From NCBI GenBank assembly GCA_001657325.1, contig LWRO01000009.1:23565-87564 (forward strand): a stretch of 64,000 nucleotides of DNA, read 5' to 3'. How positions within the stretch are numbered: the stretch's first letter is position 1; each line of letters starts with the position of its first letter. Positions 46,827-58,083 of this stretch are shown here, in pieces. Source of the DNA: Geitlerinema sp. BBD 1991-9 (lineage in GTDB: Bacteria > Cyanobacteriota > Cyanobacteriia > Cyanobacteriales > Geitlerinemataceae). The position numbers and the translations under genes are program-made. The notes beneath the pieces were generated by a model. That model ran no database searches. It saw only the letters and a program-made list of their open reading frames with translations, and had not been told where the DNA came from.

Positions 46827-47231
46827 TTAAGACTTCTCTTTCTCTGAGTTGTTTTTGGATTGGCGCGGGTACTGGCTCGATAATGCCAGTAACGTCAACG
46901 CCCGTATTTCGTCCGTGTTCTCAAACAAATCTGTGGCAAAGTCCGCAAACTCTTCTTTACGAACGTAGGGGTACAACGTCGAAACGAAGTAATCGATAAA
47001 GGCTTGTTTCTCTGTTCGAGCGCGTACTGCAAGAAAGGCAGTATTGACAATTTTCTCTTTCTTGCTATCGAAATCACTTTCAAGCTTGGGATTTCCTTTA
47101 CAGTTTTGCCAAGTAAGACCGTGTTTTGACTCCAGCCGACTGAGAACGTAAGACTGACAAATTTGGTACAGGATATCGGCGCAGGAGCGAATTTTTGAAG
47201 TGTTGCTGTCTTTAGTCGTTTTTGCCGTCAT
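46827..47231 (-). CDS. possible internally translated Cas11 small subunit
   Basis: Inside cas8, in the same frame, an ATG at 47231 is preceded by AGAGGAGAAG (47250-47241), a strong Shine-Dalgarno sequence 9-12 nt upstream. The product would be 134 residues (MTAKTTKDSNTSKIRSCADI to the cas8 stop), all-helical, the size of a Cas11 small subunit. Separate translation of Cas11 from within cas8 is established for I-B, I-C and I-D systems; no separate cas11 gene exists here. The call is inference from site and size. Confidence 0.5.
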   Translation of the reverse strand: MTAKTTKDSNTSKIRSCADILYQICQSYVLSRLESKHGLTWQNCKGNPKLESDFDSKKEKIVNTAFLAVRARTEKQAFIDYFVSTLYPYVRKEEFADFATDLFENTDEIRALTLLALSSQYPRQSKNNSEKEKS

Positions 47232-48521
47232 GACTAATTTCTTCTCCTCTAGCGTGGTTGGGTCTTCTTCAAACAAAACACGAGCATCGTGGTTAAAATA
47301 AGGGTCTTTCAACCAAGCTCGTGGAATACGGCTGAGTAAAGCGTCGAATTCCGTCCAAGGTTTGACGTTGGAATCGTCGCTCGATCGAAGCAGGTTAATC
47401 AAACGCTGTTTGCGAAACCAAAGACACCAATAGTTTTGGCGAATTTGGCTATAGAGATCGACCTGGCTCTCGATCGGCTCGACATAGCTGAGCGATCGCA
47501 ATTTAACGCCGCTATTTCCCACCTTTTCGGCGTGAAACAGTTCGACACCGAGGAGATATTGGCTCAACTGCGGATCGCCAGCTTCGCGACGGATTCGATC
47601 TCGTAAGAGTCGCAGCATATCCAATGCCCCCTCTTCCGGTAAATCGATAACGGCTTCGCGAGGTCGATAGCCATATTTCTCGGTTTCTCGATCTTCGAGG
47701 ACTGACGGAAAAACATCACAAAACTCAATCAGATTCGCAACATCTGGAACGACCAAAGCATAACCTTTAAATTTTCGTTTAATTTCTTGTTTGCCACGTT
47801 TTTTGATTACCGAGTAAAACTGTGGACAGTAAACTTGAGTTACAAACGGCCAAAAATGTAGTAAAAACTGATACTTGGCACAGTCGCGAGTAGGGACGTT
47901 CTCCGCAGTGCTTGCCATTGCCCCGAGGTAGTAGTTTCCCGACTGATTTACCGTTTTACTAGGTTTAACTAAGTCTTTCCAAACTTTCTCCGCATCTTTG
48001 GAGAAACTCGGTCGCTCGGAAACACCATGCCTTTTGAGGCGATGTTTATACGAATTTCGCGTTGCAGGAACGCCGCGAACGATTTGCCAGAGCATTTCGC
48101 GCCAGAGTTTAATCCAAACCCCCTGACCGTTGTTGTGAGAAGGATCTAACTTGGGTAAAAACGCACCTTCGGGTATTTCAACGGAGTAGAAGTAGCGCGT
48201 AATGGTTTTGGCTTTCCCTTTTTTATCCGTAACAGTAACCTCTTCAGTGCGATCGAATTTCTCGCGTTTCTTGTCACTGAAGCGTTCCTCGGGAATTGCG
48301 GTGTAGGTCAAATCGAAAAGTGCGATAAGACCCTCCAAATTGCACCGTAGCGTTGCGTCGTAGTCCTCGGTTTCTAGTTCAATTTCCGCATCTTCTCGGT
48401 CTTCAAACCAAGGTTCATCTTGCAGGTAATCCACCATCAACTTCAACCCTGCCAAACCCGCGCGGTGTTGTGCTGATGGTAATTCGGCGAGGTCGTAATG
48501 TAGCTCGATCGTCTCCGTCAT
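46827..48521 (-). CDS. cas8: type I-MYXAN Cas8 large subunit (Cmx8)
   Basis: 564 residues from the ATG at 48521, which overlaps the cas3 stop by 4 bp (ATGA); the frame is open upstream but that is cas3 sequence. N-terminal LHYDLAELPSAQHRAGLAGL is the Cmx8 hallmark. The large subunit recognises the PAM and recruits Cas3. The C-terminal ~134 residues are helical, rich in charged residues, and have their own possible start (see separate entry). Confidence 0.93.
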   Translation of the reverse strand: MTETIELHYDLAELPSAQHRAGLAGLKLMVDYLQDEPWFEDREDAEIELETEDYDATLRCNLEGLIALFDLTYTAIPEERFSDKKREKFDRTEEVTVTDKKGKAKTITRYFYSVEIPEGAFLPKLDPSHNNGQGVWIKLWREMLWQIVRGVPATRNSYKHRLKRHGVSERPSFSKDAEKVWKDLVKPSKTVNQSGNYYLGAMASTAENVPTRDCAKYQFLLHFWPFVTQVYCPQFYSVIKKRGKQEIKRKFKGYALVVPDVANLIEFCDVFPSVLEDRETEKYGYRPREAVIDLPEEGALDMLRLLRDRIRREAGDPQLSQYLLGVELFHAEKVGNSGVKLRSLSYVEPIESQVDLYSQIRQNYWCLWFRKQRLINLLRSSDDSNVKPWTEFDALLSRIPRAWLKDPYFNHDARVLFEEDPTTLEEKKLVMTAKTTKDSNTSKIRSCADILYQICQSYVLSRLESKHGLTWQNCKGNPKLESDFDSKKEKIVNTAFLAVRARTEKQAFIDYFVSTLYPYVRKEEFADFATDLFENTDEIRALTLLALSSQYPRQSKNNSEKEKS

Positions 48522-50848
48522 TTTTTTCCAAACCCCATTTTCTCGCAGTACAAATTGGCATCGGCGATCGCCAAATAGTTCGGTAGCCATTCTGGGCGAT
48601 CGTCTGACTTGGCTAGATGCCTTGGAATCGGTAAGATAAAGCCATCGATCGGCTTTTTATCTTCCATACATTGCCGAACTTCTTTCAAATCTCGATCGAG
48701 TACCACACTTATCGAATAGCCGTCGTCTTCCCGATAACTTTCCGCAACTGCCCAATAGCTACTTTTGGTAAAGGCACTTTCGGATTTGGCAGAGTGAACG
48801 GGCGGTGAACGCTTCTGTAACGCTTCAGCCAGTTGAGCTTGGCTGGCAATTCCAGTCACTTCATTCAGGAACGCTTCGACTCCTTTTAGCTCGTCATCGT
48901 TGTAAGGCAGTTGTTTCGGCGTTGGGTAAACGTAAATCTGCGCTTGAAATTTTTTACCCCGCGCCAAGTGACGATTGGCTCGACCAAAACGCTGAACGAG
49001 TGACGTAATCGGGGCTTGCTCCGTTATCAGCACGTCTGCATCTAAATCCAACGACATTTCACAAACCTGGGTCGTCACGGCGATCGCAGGTTTTGGTTCG
49101 TCTGACTTCATCGCGAACGCACTCACCGTCTCGTTGTGTCGATCGTGTCGATCCTTCAATCGAAAGCGACTGTGATAGACCAAAACCGACTCCGACAATT
49201 CCTGTTCCAGTCGCCAAGCAATCTCGCGACATCGATCGACTGTATTCACCACCCATAAAACGCGCTGCGGTTTTGGAGGCCGATAGGCATCGATCGCCGT
49301 CTCAATTAGTCGATCTCGGGCGTTCAAATCTGGAATTGGATGAATGTTGTAACGAGGGCTATTTTCGGCTTCCTCAAGAGTTTCCAACGTTTCGCGATCG
49401 TCCTGCGTTGGGAAAACCAGCAGTTCGCTACCGGGGCGTTCTTTTTTGCGCTTTTGAGTTAAATCCTTCTGTCGCGTTGCGGGCAGCGTCGCCGTCATAC
49501 AAAGGATTGGATGGTCGAAATGGGTCAAAAAACTCGTCAGACTCTTGAACATCCGTTCTGAGAAGCTATGCACCTCATCCACGATGAGGGCGGAATCCAC
49601 CAAAACGGGTAACAGGCAAATGCTGGCGTAACGATGAGTCAGAAACGATAGGAACTGATCGACCGTTGCAGAGAAAAAGCGCTTTTGCCAAAAGCCCAAA
49701 GCATACATCCGCTCGTCTACCTGAAAACTTTTGACAGTACGACCGTTACGTAAAGATTCTGGTGGGTTGTCGCGCATGGCTTGCAGTTCGTAGTTTGCCG
49801 TTCCAGTCAACAAACTCGCCTCTGTCTCTGGTGCCCAGGCCACGTAATCGCGAAAGCCCTCAGTGGCAGTGCCGCGTGTGGGGTAAAGGAAAATCAGTCG
49901 CCCCAACTCGTGGCGATCGAGTACGCCTTGCATCCACTTGTAGCCGAAGAGTGTCTTACCGGAACCACAAGCCATCAGCGTGAGAATGCGATCTCCTAAG
50001 CCACTTGCCAGCTTTTGCGGATCGTTTAACTCAAAAGGTCGTTTTAACTTGCGTTCGATCTGAGCATAACGAGGCTGAAGGATTTTCTCCTCTAACTCGT
50101 TCGAGGAAATGGCAGGCTGGTGAAGCGTCGCATCAACCCAATCTTCAATGGCATGAGAACCGCGCGTTCTGAATACCCCGGAAGCTACTGCATCCGCAGC
50201 GATTAACCCAGCCTTAACCGCCATTACTAAACTGCACAAGTCTGAATCGCGTCGCATCTGGCTTCCAAGGTGGCTTCCCGATCTATTAGCTTGTTGATAT
50301 GCCGTTTGCCAAATGGCATCGTTCGCATCCCACAACTCCGGTAAATCAGGAACTTCTGGCAATTGCAGTAAATTGGCGACCTCGTTTAAAATTCGGCGAA
50401 CTTCAGGATGTTGGAGATATAGCGTGACGTAACTTGCTGCTCGCGGCTTGCCCCACTCTTTTGAGCGAGATTGCAAATGGTGGCAGAGTACGGCTGCTGT
50501 CACCACATCACAGTTCAAGTCGCTCGTCTGAAGCCAGTGGCGCATTGCAGGCAAATGTAAAATCAAAGCACTTAGCCATTCATGGCGCAGTGTTTGCTGT
50601 TTGCATTGCTTTTGCACCATGTTGTAAAAATCAGCATTGGCTTTACCCAGATCGTGAAAGAGCGCTGCAATCGTCAAATGCAGCAAAAAGACTTGGGAAT
50701 CTTTCAAACGAAAGAAACGACTCCAATTTTCAAGAATGCGACCTTTGAAAATGGCACGAACGGCAACGGCGGTATCAGTTAGGTGCTGTTCGAGTGAGAG
50801 ATTGCCGCGATCGAGATGTGGACTTTTAGCTAACAGTTGTTTTGGCAC
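48518..50848 (-). CDS. cas3: Cas3 nuclease-helicase
   Basis: 776 residues. N-terminal HD nuclease (H65-D66 in LFHDLGKAN, H89, H123-H124), then an SF2 helicase: Walker A ACGSGKT (293-299), DEVH (424-427), motif III TATLP, and motif VI QRFGRANRH. All catalytic residues are intact, so the system should degrade DNA rather than only bind it. Overlaps cas6 by 23 bp upstream and cas8 by 4 bp downstream. Confidence 0.96.
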   Translation of the reverse strand: MPKQLLAKSPHLDRGNLSLEQHLTDTAVAVRAIFKGRILENWSRFFRLKDSQVFLLHLTIAALFHDLGKANADFYNMVQKQCKQQTLRHEWLSALILHLPAMRHWLQTSDLNCDVVTAAVLCHHLQSRSKEWGKPRAASYVTLYLQHPEVRRILNEVANLLQLPEVPDLPELWDANDAIWQTAYQQANRSGSHLGSQMRRDSDLCSLVMAVKAGLIAADAVASGVFRTRGSHAIEDWVDATLHQPAISSNELEEKILQPRYAQIERKLKRPFELNDPQKLASGLGDRILTLMACGSGKTLFGYKWMQGVLDRHELGRLIFLYPTRGTATEGFRDYVAWAPETEASLLTGTANYELQAMRDNPPESLRNGRTVKSFQVDERMYALGFWQKRFFSATVDQFLSFLTHRYASICLLPVLVDSALIVDEVHSFSERMFKSLTSFLTHFDHPILCMTATLPATRQKDLTQKRKKERPGSELLVFPTQDDRETLETLEEAENSPRYNIHPIPDLNARDRLIETAIDAYRPPKPQRVLWVVNTVDRCREIAWRLEQELSESVLVYHSRFRLKDRHDRHNETVSAFAMKSDEPKPAIAVTTQVCEMSLDLDADVLITEQAPITSLVQRFGRANRHLARGKKFQAQIYVYPTPKQLPYNDDELKGVEAFLNEVTGIASQAQLAEALQKRSPPVHSAKSESAFTKSSYWAVAESYREDDGYSISVVLDRDLKEVRQCMEDKKPIDGFILPIPRHLAKSDDRPEWLPNYLAIADANLYCEKMGFGKK

Positions 50849-51521
50849 GGCGACCCTCTCCAGTTACTCCTAACATGGGAATTTCCGGTACAAATACGCC
50901 GCATCCCATCCGACGCTTACCGCCTAATCCTTTGACCTGAAGTAAAATCGAATCTTCGGGTGAAAGTTCTTTGACGACGACACTAAAACCGACAACTGTA
51001 TATTTCTTGATTTTCAGGGTCAGACGTTTGGGGTTTCCTTCATCGTTGGCTGGAATCCCTGCTAAAGCATCGATTCCGAGGTCTTTCATTTGGCGATCGA
51101 GTGCATCAAGAAACGTTGTGGGTTCCATGTAGCCTTTGATCGTCACCAAACGCGCCCGTAATGTATCGAAGGGCTTAAGCGTTTGTAATTCTGGATTGCC
51201 AAGTTGAATGGTGTGACTGCCGATTTTAAGTTGTTGCCCTGCAAGTGTGTACACCTGAGACAAAGCATCAACAGGCAGACGGATTAGCAACCTAGAGTAA
51301 CGGCATAGTGAAATCTTCCCAGTTTTATTTGGAATGCCCGGAATCGTATCAATTGAGAGCCTATCCAAAGTATGCAGATCTGGGGATTGGTGTGACAATG
51401 CCGAGTATAAGCCGTAGTTGTGATCGGCAGGTAGTTCTGTACCCTTTACTGGAAAGCAAAGTTGAACTAGATGGTGAGGATTGCTCAGAGAGTCCCAATT
51501 TGCAGTTAAATTATACGTCAT
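50826..51521 (-). CDS. cas6: type I-MYXAN Cas6 (Cmx6) crRNA endoribonuclease
   Basis: 231 residues with two ferredoxin-like halves and the C-terminal Gly-rich loop VKGLGGKRRMGCGVFVP. The catalytic His is not certain by eye (candidates H34, H45 in the first half). Expected to cut the repeat at the base of the CGCC-GTTA-GGCG hairpin, leaving the handle UUGAGCAC. Its start overlaps the WYL regulator stop by 4 bp. Confidence 0.9.
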   Translation of the reverse strand: MTYNLTANWDSLSNPHHLVQLCFPVKGTELPADHNYGLYSALSHQSPDLHTLDRLSIDTIPGIPNKTGKISLCRYSRLLIRLPVDALSQVYTLAGQQLKIGSHTIQLGNPELQTLKPFDTLRARLVTIKGYMEPTTFLDALDRQMKDLGIDALAGIPANDEGNPKRLTLKIKKYTVVGFSVVVKELSPEDSILLQVKGLGGKRRMGCGVFVPEIPMLGVTGEGRRAKTTVS

Positions 51522-52516
51522 CGTTCAAACGCTCCACTTTCATACTGCCGTGCCATCGTTTCAACCTCCCCCTGCACCAAATCCACTAACTTCTGGGGCT
51601 TCCGAACCCTCGCCCCCTTGCCGTACCCCAACACCCACCGCTTAATATCGTTGATGCCGCAAGCCGTAAACCGCAGCACGATCGATCCATCCTCACACGC
51701 CTCAATCTCCTGGCTCGAATGCCATTGACGCTCTCGAACGAACGGAGCCGTCTGCGCGTCGAACCAAATTTCCACCGCCACGGGATCGCCTCCCGCTTCC
51801 GCCTGGAAAATTCGATCGAGATGCTTTTGCGCCTCAAACGTCGGATTGGGTTCAAATTTCACATCCAACAAACGGACTTGGCGAATTCGATCGATCCGAA
51901 ACCAGCGAATCTCTTGCCGCAAATGGCAATATCCAATGAGATAGGGATTCGCTCGCAAAACGTGAATCAAATAAGGATCGAACTCTCGTTCGGACTCCTC
52001 TCGCTTCGATGCAGCAAAATAGCGAACCCATAACCGACGGCGCGATCGAGTCGCTTCGACAACCATTCGCCAAATTTCGGGATCGATCGCCGTTTTCGCC
52101 CCCACCCCAAACACCATCCGCTCGTCTGCAAGCTGCTGAAGATCGATATCCCCCCTTCGCCCCCCTTTGAAAGGGGGGATATCGATCTTCAGCTGCTCGA
52201 GTGCTTCGCGCAACTCCCGCTCGTACAATCCGGTATATCCAGATAACATCTGCGAACCGATTGTCAGTGCAAACAACTCGCCAGACGACAGTGGAATCGA
52301 GGGCAAACGCCAGGTTAAATTGGTGTAGTACCAACCTCGTTGGCGCGAGAACTTTAACGGGGCTTGGTAGCGATCGCGCAAAAATGCCAAATCGCCCGAC
52401 ATCGTTCGATCGCTCACTTCGCAAGCTCGGGCTAACGTCTTCGTCGTATGACGTTCCCGATCTCGCAGTAAGTTATCAATTTGGAGCAGTCGCTCCAGTT
52501 GACGAGACTTAGACAT
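51518..52516 (-). CDS. WYL-domain transcriptional regulator, first gene of the cas operon
   Basis: 332 residues: N-terminal winged helix (ERLLQIDNLLRDRERHTTKT, DRTMSGDLAFLRDRY), then a WYL domain (LWVRYFAAS ... FDPYLIHVLRANPYLIGYC, IRWFRIDRIRQVRLLDV) and a C-terminal WCX part. WYL regulators often control cas genes. Residues ~109-127 (LKIDIPPFKGGRRGDIDLQ) are encoded by a palindromic repeat inserted in frame. It overlaps cas6, so its synthesis is tied to the operon. Confidence 0.9.
   Translation of the reverse strand: MSKSRQLERLLQIDNLLRDRERHTTKTLARACEVSDRTMSGDLAFLRDRYQAPLKFSRQRGWYYTNLTWRLPSIPLSSGELFALTIGSQMLSGYTGLYERELREALEQLKIDIPPFKGGRRGDIDLQQLADERMVFGVGAKTAIDPEIWRMVVEATRSRRRLWVRYFAASKREESEREFDPYLIHVLRANPYLIGYCHLRQEIRWFRIDRIRQVRLLDVKFEPNPTFEAQKHLDRIFQAEAGGDPVAVEIWFDAQTAPFVRERQWHSSQEIEACEDGSIVLRFTACGINDIKRWVLGYGKGARVRKPQKLVDLVQGEVETMARQYESGAFER
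52135..52193. repeat. palindromic repeat inside the WYL gene
   Basis: 23-bp perfect arms (52135-52157 and 52171-52193) around 13 nt. The centre has the CCCCCCTTTGAAAGGGGGG pattern common in cyanobacterial dispersed palindromes. Its length keeps the reading frame and adds the peptide PPFKGGRRGD. Confidence 0.9.
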
Positions 52517-54962
<2,446 letters not shown>

Positions 54963-55010
54963 AGAAAAACATTGCTTCTGACTGCTCACTGTAAAAACTG
55001 TCCTCACCGT

Positions 55011-55044
55011 TCACTGCTCACTGCTCACTGCTCACTGCTCACTG
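55011..55044. repeat. heptamer tandem repeat (TCACTGC units)
   Basis: About five units of TCACTGC between ligA and the DUF1517 gene. The same heptamer recurs at 61136-61168. Confidence 0.85.
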
Positions 55045-55206
55045 TAAAAGTGGGGTTATCTCTCCAGACCATCGATCGATGCAGTTTTGTGAAAAACGAT
55101 ACATTAGTTATAGAACAGCAATAGTCTGTAACACGATCGAACTCCACATCAAAACAGGCTTGCCGTTCGAGGTAGCGTAAAGCTCAACGTGACACCAAGA
55201 GGTTTT

Positions 55207-56160
55207 ATGGGTCGCAAATTTCTCTCGAAAATTAAACCGCTTTTAAAATCCCTATTACTCGTCGGACTTGTTGCCGTACTCTTCTTTTCCCAAGCTGGCG
55301 GCGCACTGGCAGCCCGTAGCGGCGGACGTATGGGTGGGGGATCGTTTCGGATGCCGAGTCGCTCCTACAGCGCCCCCAGTCGCTCCTACGCGCCAACCCC
55401 GGGTTATCCCGGCGGTGGGTTCGGCTTCCCGTTTCTCATTCCCTTCTTCGGCTTTGGCGGCGGCTTCGGTGGTTTGTTTACCATCTTGATTTTCATCTCC
55501 CTCGCCAACTTCCTCGTCCGCAGTTTCCGCAGCACCTTGGGCGATGAAGGCAACGTCGAATCCTTCAATCCCACCGTTTCCGTCGCGAAAGTCCAAGTGG
55601 GACTGCTTGCTGAGGCGCGAGGACTGCAAGGGGAACTCGATAAGCTAGCACTCACCGCCGATACGGGAACGGCGCAGGGTCGCGCTCAAGTCCTGCAAGA
55701 ATCGACCCTGGCGATGTTGCGACATCCCGAATACTTCGCCTACGCCACTGCTGACAGCCAGCAAGCCAAGCTCAACAGCGCAGAAGCCAAGTTCAATCAA
55801 TGGTCTTTAGCGGAACGCAGCAAGTTTACCGAGGAAACCCTGTCCAACTACCAGAGCCAACTGCGACGACAACGCGAAGCGTCAAAACCTCTACCTGGAA
55901 CGTCTGAAACCGACGCACTGGCAGAGATGGAAGCACCAGGCGAGTATATTGTCGTGACGATTTTGGCAGGGGTGCAAGGCAACGTGCAGCTGTCGAACGT
56001 CGAGAGTACAGAGTCTCTCCAGCAGGCGTTGCGTCAATTGGGCAGTATTTCCGCCGATCGACTACTTGCCGTCGAAGTTCTGTGGACACCCCAAGTCAGT
56101 GGAGATACCCTAACTTCTGACGATCTGATGGCAGAATATCCCAATTTAAAACTGGTGTAA
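55207..56160 (+). CDS. DUF1517 family membrane protein
   Basis: 317 residues from the ATG at 55207, with AGAGG 4 nt upstream. Signal/anchor segment (~10-33), an Arg/Ser/Gly-rich stretch (RSGGRMGGGSFRMPSRSYSA), a second Phe/Gly-rich membrane segment (~80-105) and a soluble C-terminal domain (~120-317). Proteins of this kind occur in cyanobacteria and plastids; function unknown. Ends at a strong terminator. Confidence 0.85.
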   Translation: MGRKFLSKIKPLLKSLLLVGLVAVLFFSQAGGALAARSGGRMGGGSFRMPSRSYSAPSRSYAPTPGYPGGGFGFPFLIPFFGFGGGFGGLFTILIFISLANFLVRSFRSTLGDEGNVESFNPTVSVAKVQVGLLAEARGLQGELDKLALTADTGTAQGRAQVLQESTLAMLRHPEYFAYATADSQQAKLNSAEAKFNQWSLAERSKFTEETLSNYQSQLRRQREASKPLPGTSETDALAEMEAPGEYIVVTILAGVQGNVQLSNVESTESLQQALRQLGSISADRLLAVEVLWTPQVSGDTLTSDDLMAEYPNLKLV

Positions 56161-56169
56161 CAAAAGGAT

Positions 56170-56199
56170 AAATGGGGGACGATCGATCCCCCATTTTTT
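56170..56199 (+). terminator. terminator after the DUF1517 gene
   Basis: AATGGGGG and CCCCCATT arms around a 9-nt loop with the CGATCGAT core, followed by T6. Confidence 0.88.
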
Positions 56200-56339
56200 C
56201 AAGTCCTGGATTCAAATGTTGCAAATAAATAACGAATCCAAATAATTATTGCGAACTCACAAAATCCCAGAGATTTTATTTATCCTATGACTAGAGGCAA
56301 TTATCTAAAAAATTGAATCGAGAGACAGGGGGAAAGACC

Positions 56340-56480
56340 ATGAAGATGAATACTCTGGCTAAACCGTTTAAGGCTGCTGCTCAGTACGTCTCCGAAGCAT
56401 TTTTACGCATTTTTGGACCCACGGACGACAGCTATCCTAAAACTGGCGTTCAACCCTTTGAAGGCAGCCCAAATAAATGA
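56340..56480 (+). CDS. small 46-residue protein
   Basis: ATG at 56340 with AGGGGGA about 8 nt upstream; TGA at 56478. N-terminal half is an amphipathic helix (KPFKAAAQYVSEAFLRIFG), the C-terminal half is extended and ends TDDSYPKTGVQPFEGSPNK. It stands alone between two terminators, with an AT-rich promoter region. The DD-x-YP and TGVQPFEG elements seem familiar from small cyanobacterial proteins; AtpTheta (Norf1, inhibitor of ATP synthase) is a possibility I cannot confirm. Confidence 0.7.
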   Translation: MKMNTLAKPFKAAAQYVSEAFLRIFGPTDDSYPKTGVQPFEGSPNK

Positions 56481-56577
56481 ATCGTTTGAACGGTTTGTCT
56501 GCATTCAATTGGCATTCAAACCGGGGTTGCGTTTTGATGGGTCGCAATAGACCTTAGAGAAAACTTTTTCGATTCGC

Positions 56578-56644
56578 CGCCTCCGCTTCAATCGGAGGCG
56601 AGCGATATTTTGAGTTCGACTCCTCTCTTCTGAGAGGGGTCGAA
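56578..56644 (+). terminator. double hairpin behind the small gene
   Basis: CGCCTCCG / CGGAGGCG (56578-56600), then TTCGACTCCTCTC and its near-complement (56615-56644). T-runs are weak. It probably ends the 46-residue gene's transcript. Confidence 0.5.
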
Positions 56645-56714
56645 TTGTCGTTTGGGAGGCGATCGACTAAGCTACATACATATAGCCCCTCTTGAGAAGT
56701 TTTGACGGGATACT

Positions 56715-57593
56715 GTGCCAAAGCGTCATTTCTGGATTTCCCTGCTTGTTGCTTTCAGTTCGATCGTTGCGATCGAACCGGTTCGCGGACAAGCCATTCT
56801 TCCCCATACCCTTCAACTCGATGCCGAACAACTCGAAGCCATCGGAATCGGTTTAATTCAAGAAGCCGATCGATGGTCGAGGTTTCAACAGCACGACCAA
56901 GCATTACCCCGTGCGGAACTCGGCACCCAACTCCTCCCCGACAACCCGCAAGCGTGGGGGGTTTTAGGCAGTCTTTACGTTCAAGTCGATCGCATTGAAG
57001 AAGGTATCGCAGCCTTAGAAAAAGCGCGTTCCCTCGATCTCAACAACGCGGCAATTCGATTTGCCCTCGGGTCCGCTTATTTTCAAGGGGAACAATACGA
57101 TCGAGCCATCGCCGAACTGCAAGCGGGACTCGACATCGAACCCGACGTTCCCGGGGCGTTATTCGATTTAGGAAATGCTTATTACGTCAGTGGCAACTTT
57201 TCCGAGGCCATCGATCGATACGAAGAAGCCTTCGAGCAAAATAACGACTTCTGGCCGGCTATCAACAACATCGGCCTCGTCCAATACGAAATGGGAGATG
57301 TCAATCGCGCGATGCAAATGTGGCGAACGTCTTCCGAAATCGCCCCTCGAGAAGCCGAACCCAAACTTGCCATGGCCGTCGCCTTATACGCTCGAGGAGA
57401 CGTCGATCGAGCGATTCCCCTCGCTGAAGAAGCCCTACAACTCGACGTTCGCTATGCCGAACTCGAATTTCTCGAACTCAACCTATGGGGCGATCGATTA
57501 CTCGATGCAGCACGACAACTCCTCAGCACGCCTCGCATTCAAGCCGTAGTCGCGCAGGTTGAAGAAACCACACCACTGTCGATCGAACCTTAA
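56715..57593 (+). CDS. secreted TPR-repeat protein
   Basis: 292 residues from a GTG at 56715. Signal peptide (~1-25), then four to five tetratricopeptide repeats (PQAWGVLGSLYVQVDRIEEG; AAIRFALGSAYFQGEQYDRA; GALFDLGNAYYVSGNFSEA; PAINNIGLVQYEMGDVNRA; KLAMAVALYARGDVDRAI). Probably a periplasmic or thylakoid-lumenal scaffold. No partner gene adjoining. Confidence 0.85.
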   Translation: MPKRHFWISLLVAFSSIVAIEPVRGQAILPHTLQLDAEQLEAIGIGLIQEADRWSRFQQHDQALPRAELGTQLLPDNPQAWGVLGSLYVQVDRIEEGIAALEKARSLDLNNAAIRFALGSAYFQGEQYDRAIAELQAGLDIEPDVPGALFDLGNAYYVSGNFSEAIDRYEEAFEQNNDFWPAINNIGLVQYEMGDVNRAMQMWRTSSEIAPREAEPKLAMAVALYARGDVDRAIPLAEEALQLDVRYAELEFLELNLWGDRLLDAARQLLSTPRIQAVVAQVEETTPLSIEP

Positions 57594-57681
57594 TTCAAGC
57601 ATCCGGTTGGCCGGCGCACCCATCCTAGCCGTCATCGAGGGTCGTCGATCGGGAATTCCATCAAATACCGACCCTCGATCG

Positions 57682-58083
57682 CTAAGCTTCCGCTGGGATT
57701 AACGCTCGAATTTTATCGACGAACTCTTGGTGATCGACAACGGGCTTAGAAATGTAGCCGTCCGCACCGCTTTGGGCGAGAAACGTCTCTCGATCGCCCG
57801 CCATTGCGTGAGCCGTCACCAAAATAATCGGTAAATCCGCCGTATCCGGATCGGACTTGAGCATTTGCGTAATCTTGATGCCGTCTACCGCTTGACCTTC
57901 GTAGACACTGTGAGAGAGCGAGACATCCATCAAAATAATGTCCGCATCTCGAGCCTTAGCAATCTGCATGACCTCTTCCACGTTTTCCGTATGCTTGACT
58001 GCCATGCCGCCCCGCTTCGTTAAAATCTTAGAGAATACCCGTGCGTTGACCAAATCGTCCTCTACAATCAGAACGGTCTTCAT
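57682..58083 (-). CDS. single-domain response regulator (CheY-like)
   Basis: 133 residues, receiver domain only: D9-D10, phosphoacceptor D53 in ILMDVSL, T90 in LVTAHAM and K113 in YISKPV. A ten-residue loop insertion after D53 (SHSVYEGQAVDG) is as in Ssl/Rcp-like stand-alone regulators. Partner kinase not adjacent. Confidence 0.93.
   Translation of the reverse strand: MKTVLIVEDDLVNARVFSKILTKRGGMAVKHTENVEEVMQIAKARDADIILMDVSLSHSVYEGQAVDGIKITQMLKSDPDTADLPIILVTAHAMAGDRETFLAQSGADGYISKPVVDHQEFVDKIRALIPAEA

Noticed and set aside
40029..52516. CRISPR-associated transposon (I-B CAST)
   Set aside because: No tnsA, tnsB, tnsC or tniQ-like gene in or near the locus, and Cas3 and Cas1-Cas2 are present and look active.
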